Shown here piece after piece: positions 10,131-21,587 of a stretch of DNA of 64,000 nucleotides (position 1 is the first letter of the stretch; the number at the start of each line of letters is the position of its first letter). Position numbers and translations under genes: made by a program. The notes under the pieces were generated by a model. It saw only the letters and a program-made list of their open reading frames with translations. It did no database searches and was not told the DNA's origin. Source of the stretch: Glossina fuscipes (Eukaryota; Arthropoda; Insecta; Diptera; Glossinidae); the NCBI RefSeq assembly GCF_014805625.2, contig NW_023998485.1, forward strand, positions 1,318,168-1,382,167, in the 5' to 3' direction.

Positions 10131-13100
10131 ATGTCATTACAATTAAATAAAGTTTTTAAAATTCTACAATGGAACATTAAAGGACTTATTAATAATTTTG
10201 ATGAACTCCGTACACTCATAACTGATTTTAATCCAACCTTTTTATCGCTTCAAGAAACCCATTGTAGAAGCTCTTTTAATCCTATTCCACCCAAATCATA
10301 TACTGGATACTTCACGAATGCTGATCAAAACTCATATTTCAAACAAGGAGTATGTGTTTTTATAAAATCAAGTATATCTCACCAACGAATAAATTTAAGC
10401 TCAAATATACAAGCCGTAGCTATACAAATAATATTAAAGATAAAATTTACAGTGCTTTCGCTCTATATTTCATCTTCGCAATCGTTTTCTCAGCAAGAAC
10501 TCTACAATTTATTCTCCAACGCACTTCCCAACTCATCATACTTTTTCACATATTGATTTAACATGTTGCTCTCCCTCACTTCTTCCTTTGGTTTCCTGGT
10601 CTATTTCTGATGATCTACATAATAGTGATCACTTTCCAATCATAATCGATCTTAAACTTTCAACGTCCTCTGCTACTCCAGCAAAACAGGCCAAATTCCT
10701 CCTAGATAAAGCGGATTGGATCAATTACTCCAAACAGGTGGAGTCATTTTTGAATTCAAAGCCATTTAACGGGAAATGCAACCATGATGCTGCTATTATG
10801 TCTAAAGCGATTCGCACGGCTGATCTTCTCTCTATTCCTCAATCCTACACCTCTTTTAAACGAGCTAGCGTTCCTTGGTGGAACAACACGCTTTCGTTTT
10901 TGAGGAAAAATAAAATGGATCTATGGCACCGCTTTAAGAGATGTCCTGATCAGAATCGCTTGTTATTATACAAAAAGGCCAATGCTCTATTCAGGAAGGA
11001 ATTACGGAAATCAAAGGCACTTAGTTTCGAACTTTTCTCGGGACGAATTCACAGAAATACGTCAATGAAAGTTGTCTGGAACAAAATCAACAGACTTAAT
11101 GGGACTTCAAACCTGAACGAAATTTCTGCCATCTGCACTCCCAATGGAACTTTAACTGACGCAGATGAGATTTCTAATTACTTTGGACAAATGTGGTGTG
11201 AATACTCCTCTGACAGCAACTTCTCCAGTGCTTTCATCGAAAAATAAAAGGCTCCAATTTCTCTTTCAAATAATATCGATAGATGTGCCATGTTCCTGGA
11301 AAATTGTGTATCTATCTCAGAACTTGGAAGTTGACTCTCCAATTTGAAGGGGAAGACACCTGGTCTAGACCGCATCTCATACCAAATGATCAGTGCTATG
11401 TTTAAGTCTAGTAAAAAGAAATTACTGGACCTATATAATCCGGTATTTATGACTGGCCATATACCCTACATGCGAAAACTGGCAACAGTTGTTCCAATTC
11501 CAAAGTCAAAAAATGTCTCCATCGCATCAGATTATCGCCCAATTTCTCTTTTATCTTGCCTCTCTAAGGTTTTAGAGAAGATTATGGCATCTAGATTATC
11601 TTGGTTTCTTGAGTCCAAGAACCTGATAACAAAGCAACAAGTTGGTTTCAAGCGGGGTAGAGGGTGCATCGACGCTCTGTTACATATTGATTATTTCACA
11701 AGCAAAGCAATTTCCGAACGAAATCACGTAACAATTCTCTCAATTGATTTCGAAAAAGCATTTGACAGAGTTGGTCTTCATGTTATCTTAAGACTCTTGA
11801 AATCATGGAATGTCGGACCCAAATTCTTCAACTATATCAAATCATTCATGTCGCATCGGCGGTTCAAAGTTAGAATCAACAATCATCTTTCTGATTCCTT
11901 TCCGCTAATGAATGGCATTCCGCAAATTTCTCCTCTCTCTGTGACGCTTTTCCAGATTGCTTTCAACGAAATTACCAAAATTCTTTGCCGTGTACCAAGA
12001 GTGGAACATTGTCTCTACGCGGACGATGTATACATTTTTTCAAAAGAAAAAGACAACACGAAAGCAAATAACATCCTCGAATCTATTGCATGTGAGATCT
12101 CCACATGGGCAAACTCGTCAGAGGCTAAAATTTCTATACAAAAATCAAAAAAAATGCACATTTGTCGAAAACAAGCCATGCGCATATTAACACTATTGCT
12201 TATCTTACGAAAATGCTTGTGTTAAGCAAGATTGACTATGCTTTGATAATTTATGGCAATAGCTGCAAATCTAATATTAACATCCTTAAACCGGTCTATC
12301 ACCAAGCCGTTAGAGCAAGTTGTTATGCTTTTCGGACGACGCCCATAAATAATATTATAATTGAAACTGGTCTCCCAACCTTAGAAAATAGACTGTATGA
12401 ATTAAAAGCTAAAATAGTCCCTAAGCTTCTTAATTCAAACAAATCCATTCTCGGTGATGATGTAAGAAAGATTATTATTGCGAAGAAAATTCCAAAGTCA
12501 CCATCTGCAATTGACCATTGTTTGTGCATCGCAAAGGAATTGAACATTCCCTTAAAAATTTCCCGTTCTTTTGGTGTTAAACTCCCTAGATTTTGAAAGA
12601 CTGCTCTTTTGACATCTCATTGTCTATGCACAAGAAAGAAGATACTCCAAATTACGTCTTCAGGAATCTAATAGCTGAAAAAACCCAAGTATTGGACAGT
12701 ACTGGTTGGAATCTTTTGTACACAGACGGCTCAAAATCTCCTGGTCTGCCTCCTGCTTTTGCGGTGGTAGATGCTACAGGACGGGTTCTTCTCAACCACA
12801 TATTTCACGAAAGTACTTCAACTTTCACAACCGAAGCCAGAGCTATCCTTCACGCTGCCAACCTTGCCCATAAAAACAAACTCAAAACCGTTATTGTTAC
12901 CGACAGTTTGTCTGTATTACAAGCTGTTCGGAATCCTTCGACTTCGAGATGGAGCACCATCAACAAATTAAGGAATATAATTACTACACCCGACGGAAAA
13001 ATTAAAATGTTATGTGTACCAAGTCACATCGGCTTACTGGGAAATGAGCAGGGTGATCGAGCGGCAAAGTATGCTGCTTCTGCTCCTCTAATTATGGATG

Positions 13101-13513
13101 ATGTCATGGAAAAGTTGGATCTTCAAAGATACATTGGAAGAAAAGTTAAAGAGAAAATTGCAGAAGGAAATTTAAAATACCATCATCAACACTACTCTTG
13201 CATTAACCCTCAATTAACTCCACCTCTATATCCAACAAATGTTGAGAAAACCAAGATCCAAACATTCTCGAGAATTCGCCTTGGTCATACAATTGCAACT
13301 CACCAATGGATCCTAAAGAAGTCTTCTTCCCCAATCTGCAGTTGTGGACAAACTCTTACTATAAAGCACATTCTCTGCGACTGCCTCAACTTTTCCTTGG
13401 CTAGAATTATTGCATTTGGAACGATTAACCCTTTGAACATTCTACAATCAGTTTCAGAACAGAATATCAATTCTATACATTACTTTATTAATACTACTAA
13501 GCTCATTATCTAA
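10131..13513 (+). pseudogene. I-clade LINE ORF2: endonuclease, RT, RNase H
   Basis: It opens at ATG 10131 (ILQWNIKGLINNFDEL, an AP endonuclease start). SLQETHC is present, but a deletion near 10530 removes the GDFN part that survives in the other copy. NSDHFPIII closes the endonuclease. The RT follows from 11344: GKTPGLDRISYQM, DYRPISLLSCLSK, GFKRGRGC, SIDFEKAFDRV, and YADD at about 12018-12030. A deletion near 12175 removes about 170 bp relative to the antisense copy. RNase H (12593 on) has YTDGSKS, TFTTEARA, VTDSLSVLQA and GNEQGDRA, where the second copy has GNEQADRA. It ends in the CSCGQTLTIKHILCDC knuckle. Several frameshifts break it. Confidence 0.88.
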
Positions 13514-14345
13514 TGTACATTTTATTATTCTTTTTTATAATTAGAGCCGATAGCCTGTGTTGCTAGTGCTCAATGTCTTTTTTTTAGTCTAAGAATTCAT
13601 TTCATTAAAATTAAAGTAATAATAATAATAAATCAGCAGATATATTGGAAGGTGTGCCTACAAGCAAACGTGCACTGGGTATCAATTTAAAAATTTGCAA
13701 AATGGTCTCTACTAGCGTTGCAGTTTTTCCTGTGTCGGAGGGTCCGAAAATCACGTATGGCATGTTGTAAGCATCTCCTTGTAGTATATTTGCTACCACT
13801 TTTTTTTTGCATAGAGTTCAGTGTGCAATTGCGCCATTTACACTGGCAGCTGTCTAACAAGAATTTTCCTCATCATTTAATTGTATATCTAATAGTGGGT
13901 ATTCACGCGTCCTTACTCGAGAGGGAAACAAGAATTGTTCGCCTAAATTTTTAACCGCTCGTGAGACGGCGCAGTGCTGTTTACGGTAGCCATAACGGGA
14001 AAGTAAAATTCTAAACGATAATCTTCGCCGTTACATTTTCGCTGAAAGTTGGCATCGAATTTAAGCAGGATGCGATTGAAAAGCACTTTGTGTATAACTC
14101 CTTCATACATGCGTTTGGCATTTTTGTCGTCGGCTCAGGGGTTTTTGGCTTTAACAATCCAATTACCAACGAAGGACGGCGTTCAGAAAGATTTTCTGTG
14201 GTCAAAGCTAAATACTCCCGCTCACATGTGAAATGCGCTCGTTCACAGTTATACATGCGGAAATTGACAAAACACTCAATCCCTTCTAAATATACGAGTG
14301 TTTGAAAGTGACTCTCGTAGTTACTTATGTGAATAAGACATTTAA

Positions 14346-14805
14346 AATTATAGAAAAAAAAATTGTTCTCTTACATGACAGTTGAACAACTGATTCTGAC
14401 AAATTGACAAATTGAAAGTAGGAGGAAACTAGGTGCCAAGATGTAAATTAAAGAAAACAAATAGAATTATTATTTTATTGTTTTCTATTTTCAATCATTT
14501 CAATTTGTCGAGCTATTTCTTCATATTTATATGGAAAATAATACATATGTTGATTAAATTCGAAAACACAACGCTGAAGGAAATAGGAGATTAAAGAAAA
14601 AATGTCGAATTAAAGAAAACAATAGTGTAAATGTAAATAACTGACATGTATCTTTTGAAGAATTAACAAACCATTTATCTTCATATTCCAGTTATTCAAC
14701 TCCTATGAACTATTCCCTAAAACATGAAAAAAAACTTGGAGTGACTTTATCGTAGTTCAAAACTTGAATTTTATTAACAGTAGTAAAATTTATTGATCAT
14801 GATTT
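14346..14805. other. No gene seen
   Basis: AT-rich sequence; nothing recognisable. Confidence 0.5.
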
Positions 14806-15760
14806 GTTTTTGGTCTTCATGCCGTCTGCCTCTTCGTTTCTGAGGGGGCTTTGGGCCCGTCTACCTCTTCGCCCTCCGCATGGCTTGTCGATGGGGGCCG
14901 CACCTACCAGAATTATTGCTACCAGAGGCGTGTTCTTCAATTCCACGCCGTCGATCCTCTTCAATGCATCTTGAATGATGTCTTTGATTATTTGTATTTC
15001 TTTTTTTTTTTGGAAATATATAAAAGTTAATAATCCGATAAAATAAAAAATTTCAAAAATTTTACCTGTTCAGAGAATGATATCCTTCTTTTCTCTTTTG
15101 TTGTCTTCTAAAAATATATATAAAATAATATTGATAAATTTATATTGGAAAGAAATGAAATCTTACCTGACATGTTAACTCTTCTTATCTTAGAATCATA
15201 GAAAATATTTTCCAAAGTTTCTAAGCGATGTCCGCCAATTAAATTATAAGATGTACGTTGAATATTTACTTGACGTAGCGCACCAACATTTCCTATATTA
15301 GCATAGTTTGTTAAATATGTTGCTGTTGCTGTTGACCGGATTTATACGTAAGTACCGTATAATGGCTTCACGACAGAGATTGGCTAGATGTACTAATAAG
15401 CCATGTTTAGAAATTTCAGCTAAATTAAAAACATTTATTTACTTATTCAAGTTTGAATGTACGAATGTAATTTTACAATTTAGGAAAATATAAGAAATTG
15501 TTTACCGAAATAGCTTTTTGAATGCGATTTTCTTTACACTCGTCGTTATTGATATCATCACCTTCACCAGAATTTTCTTGTTTACCGTTATTCTTTTCCG
15601 ACAATAAATTTTCTCGATCGTGACCATCATCTTTATATGGTAAAAAGATATAATTTTCAATATTTCGAGGTGAAAAATGGTTTATAAAAGTGAATTGACA
15701 TAAAAATAAACTTTGCCAAATTCTAACCATGCAGGTCCACTTTTTGCTTATGACCGCATA
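14806..15760 (-). pseudogene. Unidentified multi-exon gene relic
   Basis: Five consecutive minus-strand coding blocks are separated by plausible GT-AG introns. (1) About 15690-15502: SPRNIENYIFLPYKDD and an acidic, Asn-rich stretch, donor GTAAAC. (2) About 15415-15310: EISKHGLLVHLANLCREAII. (3) About 15340-15170: ALRQVNIQRTSYNLIGGHRL then ENIFYDSKIRRVNMS, donor GTAAGA. (4) About 15108-15068: EDNKREKKDIIL followed by an in-frame TGA. (5) About 14995-14806: IIKDIIQDALKRIDGVEL then LVAIILVGAAPIDKP with a basic tail. Blocks 3-5 join in one phase apart from the TGA. Blocks 1-2 and 2-3 do not join in frame. Family not recognised. Confidence 0.45.
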
Positions 15761-15888
15761 TAAAGATTCTCAAGAAATGTAAATTCTTGGATCAAATTCC
15801 ATATAAAATTTCTCCCTTATAAAAAAATTAAACTACATTTTAAACTATTCTGGGTTTTGGATACCTTCGCACAAAGTTAATACGTCCG

Positions 15889-15957
15889 TGCACTACAAGC
15901 AGTGTATGGTATAAAAATTACACCCATGCACTACAAGCAGTGCATAGTATAAAAATT
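15889..15957. repeat. 38-bp tandem duplication with inverted core
   Basis: Two near-identical copies of TGCACTACAAGCAGTG followed by a GTATAAAAATT block, starting at 15889 and 15927. The unit contains CACT...AGTG as a short inverted repeat. Confidence 0.7.
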
Positions 15958-15959
15958 GT

Positions 15960-16640
15960 TAAAAACTTCGAGTTACGTGAAAGTAATAATAAAGAAATAT
16001 ATTGATAGGTCTTTCGTCAATAAATTCGCGAAAGTGACAGGATCATTACGATTTTTACAATCACCCGCTTTACTTTCAAAAGTGCCTGATCCGAAATAGT
16101 TGCCTGCCACAGTTCTCATTTCTTTGCCTTAAAGTCGTTACAAACATTTTATACAGCTGTTTCTACTGGCTTAGGTTGACCAGTTGAAATTTCTGAAATA
16201 CAACCCAAAGGCATTTCTGTGCACGACGTGTAACGTTTTTTGTTAAGTTGTATTTTTGACTTTTAGGCTTATGTACATTAGGTGTACCGCAACATCATGA
16301 TAACGATGACCAGTCTTTTGACATTTGCAGCAGACTAGTCCAAGTTCATCCAGTTTCTCAGTACACTTGGTATCATATAAGTAGATATTGTTATTATATT
16401 AAATTATATAAAAATTAAAATTTTAATTAATGATAAGTGTAACAAAGTATGTTATTAATAAAACTAATACTTTGTTATACATTACAGTTTTATCACTTTT
16501 TGGTTTGATTTAAACGTCTCTTTCCGTCTATTCATCTTTTTCCTTGTATTTAATCTGCAAGCTTCAATTTGTTAAACATTTCGATAAAATTTATATGCTG
16601 ACATTTACTGGTAAATGCAATTGGTCACGAAAACAAAGTT
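15960..16640. other. No gene seen
   Basis: AT-rich, with stops in all frames that I followed. Confidence 0.4.
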
Positions 16641-16930
16641 CATAAGATAAAAGGGTATAATTCTCAATGCTTCAATTATATCATGCCAGTAATTTAACCT
16701 GAAAAATTAACTGTACTAAATTTGGACCTTTTTGGCCTATTTTTAGGATCCTATCCTAACAACGATTTTCACGAAAATTGATCCTTACTAGAGAAGTAAA
16801 GTCTATATTTTGGCGCGTTGTGATAAGAATAGACCCATAATGTTACCGTAATTTCATACAAAAATGAACTTTGAATTATATTACAAGCACATGAAAAATA
16901 TGCCTTTGTATAGAAACAAGATATAATTTT
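16640..16930. repeat. Degenerate dispersed repeat
   Basis: Contains AAATTTGGACCTTTTTGGCC-type blocks, GACCCATAATG and similar words that recur in degenerate form around 49560-49900 and 53900-54360. Probably an old dispersed non-coding repeat of this genome. Confidence 0.35.
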
Positions 16931-16962
16931 TGTGTTCTACAATTAAAAAAATAAAAATTGTC

Positions 16963-17275
16963 TTAGATAATGTGGTGTAGGATATTTAATGGTCGGCTAT
17001 CATCTGGATGGAGATTAATTCCACTTTGTAACGTAGTGTTAAGCAATCCTAAGAAATCACTCACCGACATGCTTCTCACATTCAAACGAAGCGCGGTCCA
17101 TGAACGAGCCTCCGTCGTTATACATTTGACTAAAGCGACGGCTCTTATCGCATTTTGATCATCCGTAACCATAATACTGCAATCATTTTCCAAAATGTGA
17201 TTAATTTTACGAAGCATATCCTTTTCAACGCCTGTATCTTCGCCGAATTTTAACAATTCATATAGTCTATGATAA
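16963..17275 (-). pseudogene. Unidentified coding exon or relic, ~100 codons
   Basis: A long, well-composed minus-strand frame: YELLKFGEDTGVEKDMLRKI, then MVTDDQNAIRAVALVKCITT and LNVRSMSVSDFLGLLNTTLQ, ending LNILHHII and a stop. An acceptor-like TTTTATCATAG lies just upstream. It reads like a helical C-terminal exon. I do not recognise the family. No frameshift is visible inside it, so it could be part of a live gene, but no upstream exon was found. Confidence 0.4.
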
Positions 17276-17467
17276 AAGTTTACGGTTTTAAAACATCTTA
17301 AGGTAAAACCACAATCCTAATGACGTACGCATATGACATGTTCCTATTGCAATTGCATTTTTCCATAGCCCATTTTTCTGATAGCCTATGAATTCCGTGT
17401 CAAACGAACAACTCATCGTTTGAGGCTATGCATGAAAGAATTTCTTTTTTTCGTCCATTTCATAAGA

Positions 17468-17512
17468 CCATATATAGGTAAACGTAAGGAGCAAAGCAGT
17501 ACACAGTTCAGT
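17468..17512 (+). promoter_or_regulatory. TATA box plus fly initiator
   Basis: TATATA (about 17470) is followed some 40 bp later by CAGTTCAGTTCA, a match to the arthropod TCAGT initiator. This looks like an RNA polymerase II core promoter, perhaps of an old LTR or TE. No coding sequence follows that I recognise. Confidence 0.35.
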
Positions 17513-17529
17513 TCAATTTAGTTGAGTGT

Positions 17530-18060
17530 TTTCAACGTTTTTGGGGTGTGTGGCTAAGTCTTATCGCATAGAAGAAGCAATCTATGTTATCTACTGACAT
17601 GTTGTAGCGCATTCCCCTTCAATGTCAAACTGGAGTGTGCCAATTGCTCTCTGGAAGCGTTTTGTATATCCTACACCACTTGTGGCATCAGGTATATTAA
17701 ACTTAGATGTTGCTCATGTCTTTGTTCTGCTTCTCGGTATATTAAGTTAGATACAACTAAAAATCCGGTTCCACATAGTTCTTGGTGACAATATCTTATC
17801 CATCTTTAAGATTTCTCTTCGCTCTCAGTTCCAACCATTGATACTGGAATATATCGTGTAAGGAAGCGTTTTGCTTCCTTACTAGTAACAGGTCCGTCTG
17901 CTTAAATGTCCACCCGTAGACCCTAGTAACTTCAGTCCAGTTCCTCCGTCCGCGCGAAAAAGAAACCGAACACCTCTGGGTAGGGCACTGGCTCATCCGC
18001 CCCTGGCCCTAGCGTAAGGTAAGAAACCATTAACCGCATAAACGGCATAACTTAAACATT
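17530..18060. other. No gene seen
   Basis: Somewhat more GC than its surroundings. Minus-strand open frames here are not recognisable. Confidence 0.35.
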
Positions 18061-18061
18061 A

Positions 18062-18490
18062 CACAAGTTTGTATGAACACTCACACGAGTATAAAATATG
18101 TATAGAATCTGTACAAAACCGGTATAAAACCATTACAATATATGAACACACACGAGTATAAAATATGTACAGAATCTGTATAAAATCTGTATAAACTCAC
18201 TACGGTATATGAACACTCACACGAGTATAAAATATGTATAGAATCTGTATACAATCTGTAGAAAGTCTTTACAATACATGAACACACCCATGAGTATAAA
18301 ATATGTACATAATCTGTACAAAATCTGTATAAAATCACTACGATATATGAACACTCACACGAGTGTAAAATATGTATAGAATATGTATATAATCTGTAGA
18401 AAATCAGCAAATTATATAAACACAGGAACAAGTATAAAATAGGTATAAAATCGTTAGAATGAATAAAATATGTATGAAATGGCTAAAATG
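18062..18490. repeat. 69-bp minisatellite, about six copies
   Basis: The unit carries GAACACTCACACGAGTATAA, then AATATGTATAGAATCTGTA. Units begin at about 18075, 18144, 18211, 18280, 18349 and 18418, so the period is 67-69 bp. Odd and even units differ (ACTCACACGAG against ACACACACGAG or ACACCCATGAG), giving a 138-bp higher-order pattern. Because 69 is a multiple of three, the minus strand shows an open frame with 23-residue repeats; I treat that as a by-product. Confidence 0.85.
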
Positions 18491-18900
18491 TATAGAATAT
18501 GTAAAATATATAAACCCGCGCACAAGTATAAAAATAGGTTTAAATTTGTTTAAAATGCATAAGCATATATGACCACGCATAAACTGTACACGGGCATGGA
18601 AATCTCTAGAAAAATATATAAACGCCGTTAGGCCATACAAAACATACACACAGGGATAAACATTTAGGGAGAAAAATAAGGGATAAGCACACACGATCTT
18701 GCAAAACGCGTAGACTACAGAATCACATATAGCAACGTATAAGCGCCGTTAGGCCATGCAAACATATACGTAGGTATAAACACTTATGTTTAAAAACGTA
18801 GAGAGATGTAGGATCGCACATGCCAAATATGTATAAACACACATAAAATACATTTATTCTACACAAATGGTATGAAACTACATAAACCTAAGCGAAGTAT
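18490..18900. repeat. Degenerate continuation of the satellite
   Basis: GTATAAA-type words continue. A longer unit is duplicated: AACGCCGTTAGGCCATACAA near 18620 and AGCGCCGTTAGGCCATGCAA near 18739, about 118 bp apart, each followed by a GGTATAAACA-like block. Confidence 0.5.
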
Positions 18901-18936
18901 TGTACACATAGGTTAAGAAACATAGCACTCACACAC

Positions 18937-19170
18937 CTAACGGTGAATAAACCACGCGATTTGGTACCTGGGTGCATGTTGAGTAGGAATTTGATCAAAC
19001 ATAGAAATAAGATAGACATTAGCTGGCATTAAGTTATGTATAAGTATGTCATGCAAGTCGTAACCTAAACTAAGCATACACATAGCACCGCAATGCATAT
19101 GCAAACGCAGAGAACATGTTGTAATGAAACAAGCGAGCGAGACTACAGCTATAAAAAAGCGGCGCATCAC
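18937..19170 (-). CDS. Possible secreted small protein, 77 aa
   Basis: It starts with two Met codons and two Arg, then a hydrophobic core (FFIAVVSLACFITTCSL) that looks like a signal peptide. The rest is His/Met/Leu-rich, with few Cys. No intron needed, no relatives recognised. It sits right beside the satellite. A chance open frame is a real alternative. Confidence 0.25.
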   Translation of the reverse strand: MMRRFFIAVVSLACFITTCSLRLHMHCGAMCMLSLGYDLHDILIHNLMPANVYLISMFDQIPTQHAPRYQIAWFIHR

Positions 19171-19780
19171 ACAGAACCTTTCAATTGTGCCATAGCCGCC
19201 TAAGTAAACCGCGATAGTACGAGAAAAGGAAAGAAAAACCCTCTAGCCACGTGTGCGCCAAATCGCTCGTCGGGTCATCTCGCTAGTTCCGTTTCTATCC
19301 TCTACAAAACCACTTGTAATCTCGCATACCAATAAACGAATATATAAGAACATCCCCGAAGGTCCAGAACATTTCATTTCGTATAAATTGTCTTGCAACG
19401 AACCTTGGAGTGGCTGAGTTTCTACCCTGTCCAAGAAGACTCGTTACAATCGGAAAAACATTACAGGTTTTAAATATACAACCGATTTTAAAGATAGATT
19501 AATAAACAATGCACCCAAACCGCTAAAATATCAATTGATTTCACTATTTATTTAAATATTGTCAACTCCAATTTGGGACCTCAAGGGTTGTATTGCAAAA
19601 ATTGTTAATTTTCACTACTTTTTCAAAGCCAAAAACTTTTGACAGGCAGCAAAAAAATAAATAATTAGTATAACAAGGAAAGGCTAAAACTAAAGATAGC
19701 AATTATAAGAAAAACTTTATAGACAAATCAACGGTTTACGATAGGTACGACGAGACATACTTATGATCAAAGAAGTTAAT
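19171..19780. other. No gene seen
   Basis: A minus-strand open frame at 19243-19434 is not recognisable; the stretch resembles untranslated or LTR sequence. Confidence 0.35.
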
Positions 19781-19781
19781 A

Positions 19782-20118
19782 CTAACATGACTGTTCGAAG
19801 AGGGCTTCCAGAAAACACTGTTTCTAATTTAATTGCCAAATGCACAGTGGTTTGATGCAGTTCTGCTAATTCCTCGGAATCCACAGTAAATTGATTGGCA
19901 TCCTTTTGGGCGATATCATTCGTCGCTCAGGTGTTGCCGGCGGAGGAGGTGTCACTAGAACTATTTTCGAACGTCTCTGTTTTTCCGGGCTTATCTAATT
20001 TCTACATATCATTGCCATCACAACTGGACATCGCGCCTACATCAATTTCTTTACTTGACAAAATGTGAGTTGCTGTTTCTCTTTCAGTAGACCCATTAGT
20101 TTTTTCCAAAAACAACAT
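19782..20118 (-). pseudogene. Unidentified acidic protein relic
   Basis: One frame runs about 112 codons from ATG at 20118 with two internal stops (a TAG after the NDM residues and a TGA about 27 codons later). Its composition is Ser/Thr/Glu-rich (NGSTERETATHILSSKEIDV, then NQFTVDSEELAELHQTTVHL). Otherwise it is uninterrupted, which is unlikely by chance in such AT-rich DNA. Family unknown. Confidence 0.4.
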
Positions 20119-21059
20119 TTTAAACTTTTAGTGCAAACTTGTTTTTTTTTTACGGAATTTTTGTGAATTTACAATTCTCATATTTTACACAGCAAATATT
20201 TTAAAAACACTAAAACATAATTACTTAAGAATAATTTCACATGGATATGACTTTTTTCAACAAAAGGACTTTTTCCTCTTGTTTCTTAGAAAATAACATT
20301 TTTTGTGCAATCTTTTCGAGCAGATCAAAACTTACAAATGGAAATCGTGAAAATGAACAATAACAATGTAAATTGCCGTTAAGTAACGCTTTTAGTTTTT
20401 GTTCCTTCTCATTAGTGTTGTTAAGGTACAGATACGTTATAGCGTTTTTTGTATTAAATTTTTACATTCTTAGAAGTGACAACGCATTTGCAATAGAAAA
20501 CATAAGCTTTTTTATATTGGAAAACAGCGTTTGTAGTTTAAGTAGTCTACAAAATCTTTTTGCTAATTCTTGGTGCCTTAGAGGCCAAATTTTATATCAA
20601 TATTCATAAGATATACATTAATCAATATTTTGGCGGTATTGCTCATTCATTTAAAAAGTTGAGCCGGCACCAGTCCTTTTAAAAATCATTTGTTGTTGTT
20701 TTGTAGAGGTTGATAAGTGTTCAAAATAAAAAAAAAATGAAAAAATTCGATAAACATCTAAATCATCAAAAGGCGGAGCTGAAAATAGTTAATCTATAAG
20801 GTTTAGCATGTAGTTCTAGTTATTATTAATTTGAAATTTAAATTAAATAATGTAAAAAATGTAAAATTATTAAATAAATGAATTAAAATTTAAAAAAAAT
20901 GATCGTTGTTTCATTTATATTTAAATGGTCAATGGCGTGTTGTTGACCAAAAATTATTAATCTAATTTAGTTGGTATAAGTCAACCAAATGGTTCGTCAT
21001 ATGTAATTATTAATTTTTAATTATTAAATATTATTAAAATTTTATGTTTAGATTAAAAT
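20119..21059. other. No gene seen
   Basis: AT-rich spacer. Confidence 0.5.
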
Positions 21060-21580
21060 ATGCCTGTTTTCAATCGAGAATTCTATGATGTCCTATCCCG
21101 GCTTTTTCGGGTCTACCCGAATTTGTGGCGTCTGCGGAGATCACAATACGCCCAGTTCGAGGAACTGGCTGAAAAAGTAAGCCAGGAGATGCAGTAGAAG
21201 TGTCCGCGAAAAAAGTGAAAAGCGCTTTACAAGCAATCAGGAAACGTCTGGAACGATTGAACAAAGGATTGTCCACCTCGATGAGAACTTGCGCATGCCT
21301 ATGGTAAGAACTTAAATATTTGCGGGCGGTCGAGGTGTTGCGGAAGCTTATTAAGCTGGAGAAATTCTGGGGGTTCGAGGAAGAGGACACATCAATCCAG
21401 GAGGATAACGAGAGGCCGTCCACTTCTGTGACCGCCGCACCTGCGCAAAAAAGACGGCGGCGCGAAGCGAGCATTGAAGCTATGGAGAACAACAAAAACA
21501 TCAAGGAGGAGCTAAAAAAGCTCTTGCACAATTTAACGACAGAATTGTCCAAATATGCTGTGACGCCTTTTACACAAATC
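21060..21580 (+). pseudogene. MADF-domain (Adf-1-type) protein relic
   Basis: From ATG 21060 the frame reads NREFYDVLSRLFRVYPNLW and QYAQFEELAEKV, the opening of a MADF DNA-binding domain (conserved leading helix and the YP.LW motif). It hits TAG at 21195-21197. After a frameshift the third helix region VKSALQAIRKRLERLNKG follows. A later frame gives an acidic Ser/Pro stretch and a basic PAQKRRRREAS segment. MADF proteins are an expanded transcription-factor family in flies. The relic is broken by a stop and at least two shifts. Confidence 0.55.
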
Positions 21581-21587
21581 AACGAAC

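Larger units (their letters stand above)
8480..13628 (+). mobile_element. I-clade LINE, apparently full length, 5149 bp
   Basis: A non-LTR retrotransposon with a 5' leader of about 310 bp, ORF1, ORF2 (endonuclease, reverse transcriptase, RNase H, C-terminal zinc knuckle) and a 3' end of TAA repeats (13613-13630). ORF2 RNase H plus a TAA tail is the signature of the I clade. It is flanked by a 13-bp target duplication inside the helicase relic. Several frameshifts and small internal deletions (in the endonuclease and after the reverse transcriptase) make it inactive. A second copy lies at 59360-64000 on the opposite strand. Confidence 0.9.
7504..14345 (-). pseudogene. armi-like: Armitage/MOV10-type SF1 RNA helicase relic, split by a LINE
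   Basis: Armitage is a superfamily 1 helicase that loads piRNA intermediates in flies. Reading down from 14345: the N-terminal core (VYLEGIECFVNFRMYNCERA, LSERRPSLVIG), then Walker A as [16 protein letters not shown] with [13 protein letters not shown] at 13799-13642. The LINE insertion follows. After it come LIATHLIESDVLK, TIGTCATLGNFLQMG, the Walker B region HVLIDEAS, AGDPHQLQ, a YNYRTLPSIL block and SWYNPYEA. A further exon (7670-7504) carries KKQVKHLRDLFVKADVAMPK and SVEEFQGQ before a GTAATT donor. Breaks include a frameshift after VIG, stops near 13950, a frameshift after DEAS, TAG near 7732 and TAG near 7577. Walker A departs from the usual GPPGTGKT. Confidence 0.85.

Noticed and set aside
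18081..18694. Minus-strand open frames with 23-residue repeats
   Set aside because: They follow from a minisatellite whose period is a multiple of three; Tyr/Ile/Cys-rich and without start context or conserved domain.
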